Shown: positions 43,388 through 52,531 of the stretch, piece after piece
Layout of the letters: every line of letters begins with the position of its first letter
Numbering within the stretch: the first letter of the stretch is position 1
Assembly: GCA_905188085.1 (NCBI GenBank)
Contig: CAJJKN010000003.1
Span: forward strand, 1 to 64,000
Reading direction: 5' to 3'
Length of the DNA: 64,000 nucleotides
From: an uncultured Bacillota bacterium
GTDB taxonomy: Bacteria > Bacillota > Clostridia > Christensenellales > QAND01
The notes under the pieces: model-generated
Databases searched by the model: none
Told to the model about the DNA's origin: nothing
What the model saw: the letters and a program-made list of their open reading frames with translations, nothing else
Translations under genes and position numbers: made by a program

Positions 43388-43652
43388 ATAGAGAATTTCT
43401 TCATTCAAAAAAGCCGGAAAAATGCCGGCCTTTTCTTTTACTTCCATATAGTATTTCATCTTCACAAAATTGCCCGGGCGTCCTTCCGGGGCGGTATGCT
43501 TTTGAAATCACTCGCCGATCGTTCCCTGCCTTTTCTCTTCCCGCCGCGTCATGTTTTCAAGCGTTTTCGCGTTTGCTTTCTCCAAACAGCGCAAAACAAA
43601 ATGCCCGCCATACACCGGCCCTCGTCTTTGTGCGCTCCTCCCTCTACCGGGC

Positions 43653-43679
43653 AAAAAGAAAAGCCCCATACGGGGCTTT
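43653..43679 (-). terminator. Terminator of the small hypothetical gene
   Basis: AAAGCCCC, 4-nt loop, GGGGCTTT, then TCTTTTT on the minus strand. Confidence 0.8.
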
Positions 43680-43692
43680 ACCGGCTACATAA

Positions 43693-43890
43693 TCAACGTT
43701 TTTTCCCTGTGCTGTCTTTTTTCAATGGAATTTCATACAGGTCTGTATAGGATTCCACTTCCGCATCATCCTGCGGCGGCGTATAACACAGGCCGGTGCA
43801 TTCTGTAGCAGAGGCAACAGAAAACAGATCATCGGTAAATTCGTCGGCAAATTCGACGTTATAGTCGTCTTTTTTCTTCGAATCGCTCAT
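43693..43890 (-). CDS. Conserved small acidic protein of unknown function
   Basis: A 65-residue protein starting MSDSKKKDDYNVEFADEFTDD, with ATECTGLCYTPPQDDAEVESYTDLYEIP in the second half. This ECTGL...PP...ESYTDLY pattern recurs in small proteins of Clostridia, from memory. The ATG at 43890 has AAGGAGGAG upstream. No signal peptide or TM segment. Function unknown. Confidence 0.75.
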   Translation of the reverse strand: MSDSKKKDDYNVEFADEFTDDLFSVASATECTGLCYTPPQDDAEVESYTDLYEIPLKKDSTGKKR

Positions 43891-44080
43891 TCCTTGTCTC
43901 CTCCTTCCCGCTCTATTGTTTCCGAAAAGCACACCTTCATACCCCGTTCTTTTTGTTTTTTCTTTTAGCAGCGGCAAAACAGCATCGCCCGCAAAAGCGC
44001 CCTTTAAATTTCGGGTTTTTATTTCCCGCCTGTTTGGTAAAAATAACCCATAATCGGGACGTTTGGCTTTTCTCTTTGGC

Positions 44081-44109
44081 TTGACCCTGTCTGTCACACT
44101 CGCTATAAT
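44081..44109 (+). promoter_or_regulatory. Promoter of the CoA-transferase gene
   Basis: TTGACC (44081-44086), 17-bp spacer, TATAAT (44104-44109). Confidence 0.88.
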
Positions 44110-44183
44110 GAATGATAAGGAATTCACAATCTTTAAAATCCAAAATGGAAAGTATAGAGAAATCTTTTTGGGAGGTATCTTTT

Positions 44184-45524
44184 ATGAGTTTTGCAGAGCA
44201 ATACAAACAAAAACTGACCACCGCACAACAGGCGGTTCAGTGCGTAAAGTCTGGCGACTGGGTGGATTACGGCTGGTGCGTTGCCCATCCTGTGGAGCTG
44301 GATCAGGCCCTGGCAGCCCGGGCCGGTGAATTGACGGATGTAAACATCCGCGGCGGCATTGCCATGTGGCAGCCCGCCATTGCTCAGGTTCCCGAAGCCG
44401 AAAAGCATTTTACCTGGAACTCCTGGCATATGTCCGGCATTGAACGCAAGATGATCGCCCAGGGCATGGCTTTCTATGCCCCCATCCGCTATTCCGAATT
44501 GCCGCGGTATTATCGTGAAAATGTGGAGCGTGTGGATGTTGCCATGTTCCAGGTTGCGCCGATGGATGATCACGGCTATTTCAATTTCGGTCCTTCCGCC
44601 AGCCATATGATGGCCATGTGCGAACGCGCCAAGGTAATCATCGTGGAAGTGAATGAAAACATGCCGCGCTGCCTGGGCGGCAAAGAAGAGAGCATCCATA
44701 TTTCCCAGGTGGATATGATCGTGGAAGGCAAAAACCCGCCGATCGCTGAAATGGGTGGCGGCGGCCCCGCCACGGAAGTGGACCAGGCCGTGGCAAAGCT
44801 TATCGTAGAAGAAATTCCCAACGGCGCCTGCTTGCAGCTCGGCATCGGCGGCATGCCCAATGCCGTGGGTTCGCTGATCGCCCAGTCCGATCTGAAAGAT
44901 CTGGGCGTGCATACCGAAATGTATGTGGATGCGTTTGTGGATATTGCCAAAGCCGGCAAGATCACCGGCGCCCGCAAAGGGATCGACCGGTTCCGTCAAA
45001 CCTATGCTTTCGGCGCAGGCACCAAAAAGCTGTACGACTTTTTGGATAACAACCCGGAATGCATGTCTGCCCCGGTAGATTACACCAACGACGTGCGCAC
45101 CATCGCGCAGCTGGATAACTTTATGTCCATCAACAACGCCGTGGATGTAGACCTGTTCGGCCAGGTCAACGCCGAATCCGCAGGCACGCGCCACATCAGC
45201 GGCGCCGGCGGCCAGCTGGATTTCGTGTTGGGCGCCTATCTGTCCAAGGGCGGCAAGAGCTTTATCTGCTGTTCTTCCACCTTCACCACCAAATCCGGCG
45301 AGATGAAGAGCCGCATCGTGCCCACGCTGGCCAACGGTTCCATCGTCACGGACACCCGCGCCAACATCCATTACCTTGTCACCGAATACGGCAAGGTAAA
45401 CTTGAAAGGCCTGTCCACCTGGCAAAAGGCGGAAGCCATCATCTCCGTGGCGCATCCGGATTTCCGCGATCAGCTCATCAAAGATGCGGAAGCCAACCAC
45501 ATTTGGCGTCGTTCCAATAAATAA
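44184..45524 (+). CDS. but: Butyryl-CoA:acetate CoA-transferase (family I CoA-transferase)
   Basis: Exchanges CoA between butyryl-CoA and acetate, releasing butyrate in the last step of the main gut butyrate pathway. The 446-residue length equals known But proteins. The sequence follows them closely: VKSGDWVDYGW, HFTWNSWHMSGIERK, PIRYSELPRYYR, VEVNENMPRCLGG, LQLGIGGMPNAVGSLIA, GVHTEMYVDAFVD (with the catalytic Glu) and GLSTWQKAEAIISVAHPDF. The start follows GGGAGG. It is monocistronic with a consensus promoter. A 4-hydroxybutyrate or propionyl CoA-transferase role is the alternative, since the families overlap. Confidence 0.88.
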   Translation: MSFAEQYKQKLTTAQQAVQCVKSGDWVDYGWCVAHPVELDQALAARAGELTDVNIRGGIAMWQPAIAQVPEAEKHFTWNSWHMSGIERKMIAQGMAFYAPIRYSELPRYYRENVERVDVAMFQVAPMDDHGYFNFGPSASHMMAMCERAKVIIVEVNENMPRCLGGKEESIHISQVDMIVEGKNPPIAEMGGGGPATEVDQAVAKLIVEEIPNGACLQLGIGGMPNAVGSLIAQSDLKDLGVHTEMYVDAFVDIAKAGKITGARKGIDRFRQTYAFGAGTKKLYDFLDNNPECMSAPVDYTNDVRTIAQLDNFMSINNAVDVDLFGQVNAESAGTRHISGAGGQLDFVLGAYLSKGGKSFICCSSTFTTKSGEMKSRIVPTLANGSIVTDTRANIHYLVTEYGKVNLKGLSTWQKAEAIISVAHPDFRDQLIKDAEANHIWRRSNK

Positions 45525-45532
45525 CGGCAAAC

Positions 45533-45560
45533 AAAAGGCCCCAAAGGGGCCTTTTTCTTT
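45533..45560 (+). terminator. Terminator of the CoA-transferase gene
   Basis: AAAAGGCCCC, AAA loop, GGGGCCTTTT, then T-run. Confidence 0.9.
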
Positions 45561-45573
45561 TGCAAAAAACACA

Positions 45574-45602
45574 TTGCCACCCCCTCTTTCTCCGTGTATA
45601 CT
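45574..45602 (+). promoter_or_regulatory. Promoter of the ATC-hydrolase-family gene
   Basis: TTGCCA (45574-45579), 17-bp spacer, TATACT (45597-45602). Confidence 0.75.
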
Positions 45603-45652
45603 ATCTTTAGGAACACATTTGTTACTATAAAATACAAAAGGGGGCATTCGTT

Positions 45653-46162
45653 ATGAAAGAAATCCAAAACACGCCGACAAAAACCGATGAAATCACGCTT
45701 GCCTTGCGCGGCCTGTGCGCCAAACGAGCCAGCACCATCTGTTATATGATCCAGCAGGCCAAAGCCCATGGCGTTCAAGACGGCGTCGCCTTTGCCCGCG
45801 AAGCCGTTGCCCAATACGGAGCGGATATCGGCCGGGAGCTTAAAAACAAACTGAAAGATCCGGATGATCTTTTGGAATTTTCGCAATATTTCGGGGCCGG
45901 TACGGATCGCGATATCTATGAAATGGAGGTTGTGGAGCAAAGCGAAGACCGCTTTTATCTCGATTTTCATTATTGCCCCTATGTGGCCGAATGGCAAAAA
46001 ATGGGGCGTGCGCCGGAGGAAATGGCCGAGCTTTGCGATATCGCTATGGAGGGAGACAGAGCCATCGGCGCCTCGTTTGACGGGTTTACCTTTACTTTGG
46101 GCGAAACCATTGCCCAGGGGTGTCCCGCCTGCCAAATTCGCTTTGATAAGGTCAAAAAATAA
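45653..46162 (+). CDS. L-2-amino-thiazoline-4-carboxylic acid hydrolase (ATC hydrolase) family protein
   Basis: A 169-residue protein with the family pattern in its second half: FYLDFHYCPYVAEWQKMG, LCDIAMEGDR and FTLGETIAQGCPACQIRF. The Cys residues (HYCPY, ELCD, GCPAC) are the conserved ones of PF14196. Named members hydrolyse ATC to S-carbamoyl-cysteine in a cysteine pathway, but most gut homologues are of unknown substrate and often lie near regulators or corrinoid-related genes. Start ATG with AAGGGGG upstream; own promoter and terminator. Confidence 0.75.
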   Translation: MKEIQNTPTKTDEITLALRGLCAKRASTICYMIQQAKAHGVQDGVAFAREAVAQYGADIGRELKNKLKDPDDLLEFSQYFGAGTDRDIYEMEVVEQSEDRFYLDFHYCPYVAEWQKMGRAPEEMAELCDIAMEGDRAIGASFDGFTFTLGETIAQGCPACQIRFDKVKK

Positions 46163-46169
46163 ACAACGC

Positions 46170-46197
46170 ATCCCCCCGGGTTTCCGGGGGATTTTTA
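46170..46197 (+). terminator. Terminator of the ATC-hydrolase-family gene
   Basis: ATCCCCC...GGGGGAT, then TTTT. Confidence 0.8.
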
Positions 46198-46236
46198 CAT
46201 TCTTGCGCTTTATTTTTTCCAAGCGGTTTTCTCCAT

Positions 46237-46267
46237 ACAAAAAACGACCGGTTTTTGCCGATCGTTT
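46237..46267 (-). terminator. Terminator of the GT2 gene at 46312
   Basis: On the minus strand AACGATCGG, CAAAAA loop, CCGGTCGTT, then TTTT. Confidence 0.7.
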
Positions 46268-46311
46268 TATCGTTATCGTTTTTCCTTGCCGGGATTTTGT
46301 ATCCTTTGTCT

Positions 46312-47223
46312 TTACAGCTGCCCAATGAGAAATACAAACCGAAGCGCCAATTCGTCCACCCAGCGCCTGCGCAGCCGTTTCGGGTAAAACACCTTTTGTA
46401 TCACATGGCGCAAATAGCCCTTTTCCGCAAACAACCGCACCGTTTTTTTCTGCGCCGGCGAAAGCTCATCGCCCACGGTATGATAGAAATCATCCAGCAA
46501 GATGCGATATTGGGCAAACCCATCGCCAAAAAACTTTTTGATCCGCCATTTCCATAAGCCGAAAAAGCCCATATTCGAAGAGGTAACCGCCGAAGTATGC
46601 CGCCGATACAGCGCGCACGGTTCGTTATCGTAAACGATTTTCCCAAACGCAGCATACAGCATGCTCATCCAGGTGCCGCGTGCTTTTGCTTTTTGCGGCT
46701 TATGGGTAAACAGAAAGTCTTTGGCTGCGCGGTTGATCGCCATGGTAAATTCCAAACCGCATACCTCAAACAGCGTATCCTTCAATTCGATCGGCCGCGT
46801 CACTTTACCGGATTCCCCTACAATCTTCAGCGCACCGTCGCAAATATGATATCCGGCATAATACGCCACCGGCTTATCTTCCTCTTCCCGGGCCAGATGG
46901 GCCATGGCCCGCGAGATTTTCTGTTCCAGCCAAACATCGTCCTGGTCCGCAAAGAAAAACACGTCCCCCGGCACATCCAGATCCGTCAGCGCATAAAAAC
47001 AAGCGGGATACCCCAGGTTTCCCTTGGTTTCCAGCAGATGAAACTTCTCATATTTGGCATCGTATTCTTCCAGGATTTTCGGCGTTGCATCCGAAGACCC
47101 GTCATCGCGCACATAAATCTCCACATCGGGATAATCCTGACGCAGGATGCTGTCCAGCTGCTGCGCCACGTATTTTTCCCCGTTGTATGTGGACATCAGC
47201 ACCACCGCTTTTTTGTTTTGCAT
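46312..47223 (-). CDS. Glycosyltransferase family 2 (rhamnosyltransferase-like)
   Basis: A 303-residue GT-A fold enzyme that adds a sugar to a growing surface polysaccharide, probably at the inner face of the membrane. Motifs are VVLMSTYNGEKYVAQQLDSIL, YVRDDGSSDAT and FFADQDDVW (DXD-like metal site). No TM segment. It has its own promoter and structured leader behind the terminator of the ABC-exporter operon. Acceptor and donor sugars unknown; dTDP-rhamnose is likely from context. Confidence 0.88.
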   Translation of the reverse strand: MQNKKAVVLMSTYNGEKYVAQQLDSILRQDYPDVEIYVRDDGSSDATPKILEEYDAKYEKFHLLETKGNLGYPACFYALTDLDVPGDVFFFADQDDVWLEQKISRAMAHLAREEEDKPVAYYAGYHICDGALKIVGESGKVTRPIELKDTLFEVCGLEFTMAINRAAKDFLFTHKPQKAKARGTWMSMLYAAFGKIVYDNEPCALYRRHTSAVTSSNMGFFGLWKWRIKKFFGDGFAQYRILLDDFYHTVGDELSPAQKKTVRLFAEKGYLRHVIQKVFYPKRLRRRWVDELALRFVFLIGQL

Positions 47224-47263
47224 GTTCTCTCCCCTTATATTTTGCCTGCCCTGTATTGTGAAA

Positions 47264-47288
47264 ACGCGGCATGGAGTTCCTGCCGCGT
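47264..47288 (-). promoter_or_regulatory. GC-rich hairpin in the leader of the GT2 gene
   Basis: ACGCGGCA and TGCCGCGT form an 8-bp stem with a 9-nt loop, followed by TTTTC on the minus strand, between promoter and gene. It may be an attenuator. Confidence 0.45.
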
Positions 47289-47314
47289 CTGTTTTTTCTC
47301 GATAAATCCGCTAA

Positions 47315-47344
47315 ATTATATCATAGCGCAGGCCCGAAATGCAA
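47315..47344 (-). promoter_or_regulatory. Promoter of the GT2 gene at 46312
   Basis: TTGCAT (47344-47339), 18-bp spacer, TATAAT (47320-47315) with an extended -10 TG. Confidence 0.75.
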
Positions 47345-47469
47345 TCTGCCGCTTTTTCTCTTTTCGGAGCCTACGGCCGGTTTGTCCTGTCATTTTGCAA
47401 TCTAATTTCCCTTTGCAAAAACCGTCTATCCTCTTATCGCTTATCAATGCGCGGCTTTTCCCTGCATAT

Positions 47470-47517
47470 AAAAAAATCCCGCTCTGCAAACAAGGAAAGC
47501 GGGCAAACGCCCGCCTT
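47470..47517 (-). terminator. Terminator of the rhamnan/ABC exporter operon
   Basis: Two overlapping hairpins (GCGGGC/GCCCGC and CCCGCT/AGCGGG), followed by ATTTTTTT on the minus strand. Confidence 0.8.
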
Positions 47518-47523
47518 CTCTTT

Positions 47524-48270
47524 TTATTGATTCTGTTGTTGGCTCATATACGCCCGGCAAACTTCGTCCACCGGGCCGATCATTTTCATATGCCCATGAT
47601 CCAGCCACAGCGCTCTATGGCAAATGCGCTGCACCTGCTCGATGGAATGCGAGACAAACAAAATCGTCACGCCGTTTTCGCGCATCTGCGTAATGCGGCG
47701 TTCGCATTTTTGCTGAAATTGATAATCGCCCACGGCCAAAATCTCGTCACAGATCAAAATATCCGGCTCGATCACCGTTGCAATGGCAAACCCCAGGCGG
47801 GCCACCATGCCGGAAGAAAAGTTTTTCAGCGGCACATCCATAAATTCCCGCAGCTCTGCAAAATCGATGATCTCATCAAATTTGCCAAGCAGAAATTTTT
47901 TGGAATATCCCATCACGGAGCCGTTTAAAAACACATTTTCCCGTGCTGTCAGGTTCATATCAAACCCGGCGCCCAACTCAATCAGCGGCGCCAAAACGCC
48001 CTGCACTTTTACCTTGCCGGCCGACGGCTTGTAAATGCCGCTGATCAACTTTAGCATCGTGCTCTTGCCGGAGCCGTTTAGCCCCACCAGCCCAAACACT
48101 TCGCCTTTATGCACCTGAAAGCTCACATCGTTGACCGCAATAAACTCGTTATACATCAAGTTTCGTTTTACGATTCGGATAAAATATTCTTTCAGGTTGT
48201 CTACCTTTTCGGTGGAAAGGTTGAATTTCATCGTGACATTTTGCACGTCCACAACCACAGGCTGTTCCAT
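47524..48270 (-). CDS. Polysaccharide ABC exporter, ATP-binding protein (Wzt/TagH-like)
   Basis: ATPase for export of a lipid-linked polysaccharide. The 248-residue protein has Walker A GLNGSGKST, the Wzt/TagH-type loop GAGFDMNLTARENVFLNG, signature FSSGMVARLGFAIA and Walker B PDILICDEIL. It lacks the C-terminal glycan-binding domain of some Wzt proteins. It follows the permease gene by 14 bp and ends the operon. Confidence 0.92.
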   Translation of the reverse strand: MEQPVVVDVQNVTMKFNLSTEKVDNLKEYFIRIVKRNLMYNEFIAVNDVSFQVHKGEVFGLVGLNGSGKSTMLKLISGIYKPSAGKVKVQGVLAPLIELGAGFDMNLTARENVFLNGSVMGYSKKFLLGKFDEIIDFAELREFMDVPLKNFSSGMVARLGFAIATVIEPDILICDEILAVGDYQFQQKCERRITQMRENGVTILFVSHSIEQVQRICHRALWLDHGHMKMIGPVDEVCRAYMSQQQNQ

Positions 48271-48284
48271 CGCACTTTCCTCCT

Positions 48285-49067
48285 TTACACATACAGCACA
48301 AAGCGATCCTGCTTGCGCTTAAAGCACCACAGGCCCAGCACCAAAAACCCGAGAGCAAACGCCGTGGCAATCAACCACATCGAAATCGGCGGCACTGTGT
48401 TATACAGCAGCACCTGGCGCATCATCGTTACAAAATAATACATGGGGTTAAAGTGCATAATCGTCGTAATGATGCCCGGCAGATTGGCAAAATCCAACGG
48501 GTAGATGATGGGCGTGGCATACATCCAGGCCGTCAGCAGCACGCTGTACAGGTGCATCAAATCGCGGAAAAACACCGCCAGCGTGCTCAACAGCAGCCCC
48601 ATTCCGATGGCAAATACCAAACACAGCATCACCACAAACGGAAACAGGAAAAATGTGAGCGTCGGCCATACGCCGGAGAAGATCATCACGATCAACACCG
48701 CCACCATGGAAAGCAGCAGGTTCACGCAGGCAAACAGACACTTTTCCAACGGAAACATATATTTGGGAATGTAGATTTTCTTTAACAGCAGCGCATTGTC
48801 CAATACCGAGCTCATGGCCCCGTTGGTGCCTTCGCTGAAAAAGCTCCACAAAACGTTCCCCACCAGAAAATACAGGTGATAATTTTCAATTTGAAAACGA
48901 AACAGCCGGGCAAACACCGCCGAAATGACCACCATGGTCAAAAGCGGGTTTAGCACGCTCCACAATACGCCCAGCACGCTGCGCCGGTATTTCACCTTCA
49001 AATCGCGGCCGATCAGGTTTGCCAACAAAAACCGGTACCGCTTGAATACTTCAATGCTTGCCCTCAA
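48285..49067 (-). CDS. Polysaccharide ABC exporter, permease (Wzm/TagG-like)
   Basis: A 260-residue ABC-2 type permease with six hydrophobic segments and the N-terminal RYRFLLANLIGRDLKVKYRRSVLG motif of O-antigen/teichoic acid exporters. It pairs with the ATPase next to it and starts 4 bp after rfbC, so synthesis of rhamnose donor and export are co-transcribed. Confidence 0.92.
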   Translation of the reverse strand: MRASIEVFKRYRFLLANLIGRDLKVKYRRSVLGVLWSVLNPLLTMVVISAVFARLFRFQIENYHLYFLVGNVLWSFFSEGTNGAMSSVLDNALLLKKIYIPKYMFPLEKCLFACVNLLLSMVAVLIVMIFSGVWPTLTFFLFPFVVMLCLVFAIGMGLLLSTLAVFFRDLMHLYSVLLTAWMYATPIIYPLDFANLPGIITTIMHFNPMYYFVTMMRQVLLYNTVPPISMWLIATAFALGFLVLGLWCFKRKQDRFVLYV

Positions 49068-49071
49068 GCCA

Positions 49072-49620
49072 TTACCTCCAAGCGTCCAGCCCCGGATGTT
49101 TTTTATCCTTATCCGAAAGCAAAATTTCCACGCCTTCCGGGATCTGCCAATCGATGTTCAGCTGCGGATCGTTCCACAAAATGCCGCCTTCGTCCGTCGG
49201 GTCGTAAAACGCCGTACACTTATAGGCAAAGATGGCCTCTTCGCTCAGCACCGCAAACCCATGGGCAAACCCTTCCGGCACATAAAACTGCCGTTTGTTT
49301 TCTTCGGACAAAAGGCAGCTTCTCCATTGCCCAAACGTGGGGCTTCCCTTGCGGATATCCACCGCCACATCCAGCACCGTACCGGACAGCGCACGCACCA
49401 ATTTCCCTTGCGGGTGCTTTATTTGAAAATGCAGCCCGCGCAGCACGCCCAGCCGGGATTTGCTCTGGTTATCCTGCACAAATTTCATGTTCATGCCGGC
49501 TTCGGCAAAATCGCGTTCGCTGTATGTTTCCATAAAATAGCCGCGTTCATCGCCAAACACCGTCGGCTCTATGATTTTCAGCCCTTCAATGCCCGTTTCG
49601 ATAAATTTGAATTTTCCCAT
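49072..49620 (-). CDS. rfbC: dTDP-4-dehydrorhamnose 3,5-epimerase
   Basis: Third step of dTDP-L-rhamnose synthesis. The 182-residue cupin has DERGYFMETYSERDF, LRGLHFQIKHPQGKLV (catalytic His), VDIRKGSPTFGQW and VPEGFAHGFAVLS. It lies 3 bp after rfbB. Confidence 0.96.
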   Translation of the reverse strand: MGKFKFIETGIEGLKIIEPTVFGDERGYFMETYSERDFAEAGMNMKFVQDNQSKSRLGVLRGLHFQIKHPQGKLVRALSGTVLDVAVDIRKGSPTFGQWRSCLLSEENKRQFYVPEGFAHGFAVLSEEAIFAYKCTAFYDPTDEGGILWNDPQLNIDWQIPEGVEILLSDKDKKHPGLDAWR

Positions 49621-49623
49621 CTT

Positions 49624-50679
49624 TTATTTCCCCTGATACATCTTGGCGTAATATTCCTGATAGGCGCCGCTGGTCACGCGTTCCATCCATTCTTTATGGT
49701 TCAAATACCATTCGATGGTCAGCACAATGCCCTTTTCAAACGGCGTTTCGGGATACCAGCCCAAATCGCGTTTGATCTTTTCCGGATCTATGCCGTAGCG
49801 CTTGTCGTGCCCTTTCCGGTCTTCCACGTATTTGATCAGCTGTTCGCCCACCTGCTCGTCCACATGGTCGTGCACATATTGCAAAATGGTCTTTACGATG
49901 AAAATGTTCGGCCGTTCGTTGTGGCCGCCCACGTTATACACTTCCCCTACCTTGCCGGAGGTGATTACCATATCAATGGCCTTACAATGATCTTCCACAT
50001 ACAGCCAGTCGCGCACGTTCATGCCGTCGCCGTAAACCGGCAGCTGCTTGTGCTGTAAAGCGTTGTTGATCATCAGCGGGATCAGCTTTTCCGGGAATTG
50101 ATACGGGCCGTAGTTGTTCGAGCAGCGCGTGATGTTTATCGGCAGGCCAAACGTATCGTGGAACGCCTGCACAAAAAAGTCTGCCGAGGCCTTGGCCGCG
50201 CTATACGGGCTGTGCGGGTTCAACGGCGTGGTTTCGGTAAAATATCCCGTTTCGCCCAGCGAACCGTATACTTCGTCGGTGGATACCTGCAAATATTTTA
50301 CGCCCGGCTTAAAGCCCTCGTCCTCTGCCCAATGCTTTTTCGCCACGTTCAACAAATTTACCGTGCCGTTTACATTGGCCATTACAAACGCATTGGGGTC
50401 TTTAATGCTGCGGTCCACATGGCTTTCGGCCGCAAAGTTTACCAGATAATCAATATCGTTTTGCGCAAAGATGGCGTCAATGGCCGCCTCGTCGCCAATA
50501 TCCGCCTGCACAAAGCTGTAACGCGGGTCTTGGTCTATGCTCTTCAGGTTTTCCAGGTTGCCGGCATAGGTCAATTTGTCCACGTTGATGATGCGAATGT
50601 CTTCATGCTTTTTCAGCATATACAGGATAAAGTTGGAGCCGATAAAGCCCGCTCCTCCCGTTACCAGATAGGTTTTCAT
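49624..50679 (-). CDS. rfbB: dTDP-glucose 4,6-dehydratase
   Basis: Second step of dTDP-L-rhamnose synthesis. The 351-residue SDR enzyme has the NAD motif VTGGAGFIGSNF, the TDEVYGSL catalytic segment, YSAAKAS (Tyr-Lys) and RCSNNYGPYQFPEKLIPLMI. The ATG at 50679 follows AAAGGAG; the longer in-frame start at 50754 is unlikely. Confidence 0.97.
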   Translation of the reverse strand: MKTYLVTGGAGFIGSNFILYMLKKHEDIRIINVDKLTYAGNLENLKSIDQDPRYSFVQADIGDEAAIDAIFAQNDIDYLVNFAAESHVDRSIKDPNAFVMANVNGTVNLLNVAKKHWAEDEGFKPGVKYLQVSTDEVYGSLGETGYFTETTPLNPHSPYSAAKASADFFVQAFHDTFGLPINITRCSNNYGPYQFPEKLIPLMINNALQHKQLPVYGDGMNVRDWLYVEDHCKAIDMVITSGKVGEVYNVGGHNERPNIFIVKTILQYVHDHVDEQVGEQLIKYVEDRKGHDKRYGIDPEKIKRDLGWYPETPFEKGIVLTIEWYLNHKEWMERVTSGAYQEYYAKMYQGK

Positions 50680-50693
50680 TCGTTTTGTCTCCT

Positions 50694-51590
50694 TTAAGCA
50701 AAGATACCGCGTTGTTTTGCGTTTTCCATATACATTTTCAGCGCATCTTCCCACGGGCGCATTTCGTTGCCCACGGTGTTGCGCAGCATGGCGTTATCCA
50801 GCGAAGAATAGGCCGGCCGCTTGGCAGGGGTCGGGTATTCCTCCGTTGTGCACGGGGTTACTTCGCACGGCACCTGGTAAAATTCCATAATCTTTTTTGT
50901 AAAATCATACCAGCTGCAGGTGCCTTCGTTGGTGCAGTGGTAGGTGCCGTAGTTTGTCGTTTGCGCCAGCTTCAAAATATGATAGGCCAAATCGTTGGCG
51001 CTGGTGGGGTTGCCGAATTGGTCGTTTACCACCTTCACCTTGCCGTTTTCGCGCGCCAGACGGCACATGGTTTTCACAAAGTTATTGCCCACATAGCCAT
51101 ACAGCCAGGCCGTGCGCACGATAAAGCTTTTCGTACAGCACTGGCGGACAAGCGTTTCCCCCAGCTCCTTGCTTTTTCCGTACGCCGTCACCGGCGCGGT
51201 ATGGTCCCATTCCTTGCGTGGGGTGGGCTCGTCGCCGGCAAACACATAGTCCGTAGAGGTATGCACCAATTTGGCCCCCAGCTCCTGGCACAGCACCGCC
51301 AGGTTCATCGGCAAAATCGCGTTGGCTTTCATCGCCGCGTCCAGTTCCGTTTCGCAGGCGTTTACATTGGTTATCGCCGCGCAGTTGATCACAACATCCG
51401 GCTTTACAGTATACAAACACGCCCGGGCCTTTTCCATATCGGAAAAGTCCACCGTGTCCATATCCCTGTATACCACTTCCGCATGCTGGTAGGAAGGGTC
51501 GATCGGGCCGATCTCGGCCCGCCCGCTTTCCAGCATGCTTTTCAATTCATTGCCCAACTGCCCATAGGCTCCGGTAATCAACAGTTTCAT
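50694..51590 (-). CDS. rfbD: dTDP-4-dehydrorhamnose reductase
   Basis: Last step, giving dTDP-L-rhamnose. The 298-residue SDR protein has ITGAYGQLGNEL, STDYVFAGDEPTP, YGKSKELGE and RTAWLYG. The ATG follows AGGAGGCGCAGC. It lies 14 bp from rfbA and rfbB on each side. Confidence 0.96.
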   Translation of the reverse strand: MKLLITGAYGQLGNELKSMLESGRAEIGPIDPSYQHAEVVYRDMDTVDFSDMEKARACLYTVKPDVVINCAAITNVNACETELDAAMKANAILPMNLAVLCQELGAKLVHTSTDYVFAGDEPTPRKEWDHTAPVTAYGKSKELGETLVRQCCTKSFIVRTAWLYGYVGNNFVKTMCRLARENGKVKVVNDQFGNPTSANDLAYHILKLAQTTNYGTYHCTNEGTCSWYDFTKKIMEFYQVPCEVTPCTTEEYPTPAKRPAYSSLDNAMLRNTVGNEMRPWEDALKMYMENAKQRGIFA

Positions 51591-51604
51591 GCTGCGCCTC
51601 CTGT

Positions 51605-52480
51605 TTATGCCTGCTCCGCGCCGGCAATGCGGAACAGATATTTGCCATAATCCGTGGTTTTCAGTTTTTCTGCCTGGCTGAGCAACTGCTCACGGTCGAT
51701 ATATCCGTTGTTGTAGGCAATCTCTTCCAGGCAGGCAATATACAGCCCCTGGCGGATCTGCACAGCCTGTACAAAGTTTGCCGCATCCAGCATCGCGCGG
51801 TGCGTGCCGGTATCCAGCCAGGCCATGCCGCGGCCAAACAGTTCCACTTTCAATTCGCCCTTTTCCAAATAGGCGTTATTCACCGCCGTAATTTCAATTT
51901 CGCCGCGGGCCGAGGGTTTCACCCGTTTTGCAATTTCCACGACCTGGTTGTCATAGAAATACAAGCCCGGCACGGCATAGTTGCTCTTCGGCTTGGCCGG
52001 TTTTTCCTCAATAGACAACACATTGCCGTCCTCGTCAAAATCCACCACGCCAAACGCCTGCGGGTCTGCCACATGATAGCCGAAAATCGTGGCGCCCTTC
52101 TCCCGAGCCGCCGCGCGTTTGAGCCGCTCGGTAAACCCATAGCCGTAGAAAATATTATCGCCCAACACCAGGCAAACGTTATCGTCTCCGATAAATTCTT
52201 CCCCTACGATAAACGCATCCGCCAGTCCGCGCGGCTTATCCTGCACTGCATATTGGATTTTCATGCCCAGCTGCGAGCCGTCGCCAAACAGCTGTTCAAA
52301 GCCATGAATATCCCGCGGTGTGGAGATGATGAGCACCTCGCGAATGCCGGCCAGCATCAGCGTAGACATCGGATAATACACCATCGGTTTGTCATATACG
52401 GTCAGCATCTGTTTGGAGACCGCGATGGTGGACGGATACAGGCGCGTGCCCGCGCCCCCTGCCAAAATAATCCCTTTCAT
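51605..52480 (-). CDS. rfbA: Glucose-1-phosphate thymidylyltransferase
   Basis: First step of dTDP-L-rhamnose synthesis. The 291-residue protein has the nucleotide-binding ILAGGAGTRLYPSTIAVSKQ, the YDKPMVYYPMS motif and LGDNIFYG. The ATG at 52480 follows AGGAGTTGTGTAAG; the upstream start at 52519 is less likely. Confidence 0.97.
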   Translation of the reverse strand: MKGIILAGGAGTRLYPSTIAVSKQMLTVYDKPMVYYPMSTLMLAGIREVLIISTPRDIHGFEQLFGDGSQLGMKIQYAVQDKPRGLADAFIVGEEFIGDDNVCLVLGDNIFYGYGFTERLKRAAAREKGATIFGYHVADPQAFGVVDFDEDGNVLSIEEKPAKPKSNYAVPGLYFYDNQVVEIAKRVKPSARGEIEITAVNNAYLEKGELKVELFGRGMAWLDTGTHRAMLDAANFVQAVQIRQGLYIACLEEIAYNNGYIDREQLLSQAEKLKTTDYGKYLFRIAGAEQA

Positions 52481-52531
52481 CTTACACAACTCCTGTTTTT
52501 GGTTTTTCGTATCATACAATTGCTCGTCTTG

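Noticed and set aside
44133..45647. 504-codon minus-strand open frame
   Set aside because: It is antisense to the CoA-transferase gene, whose protein is strongly conserved. The translation is His/Gly/Phe-rich and unlike any family.
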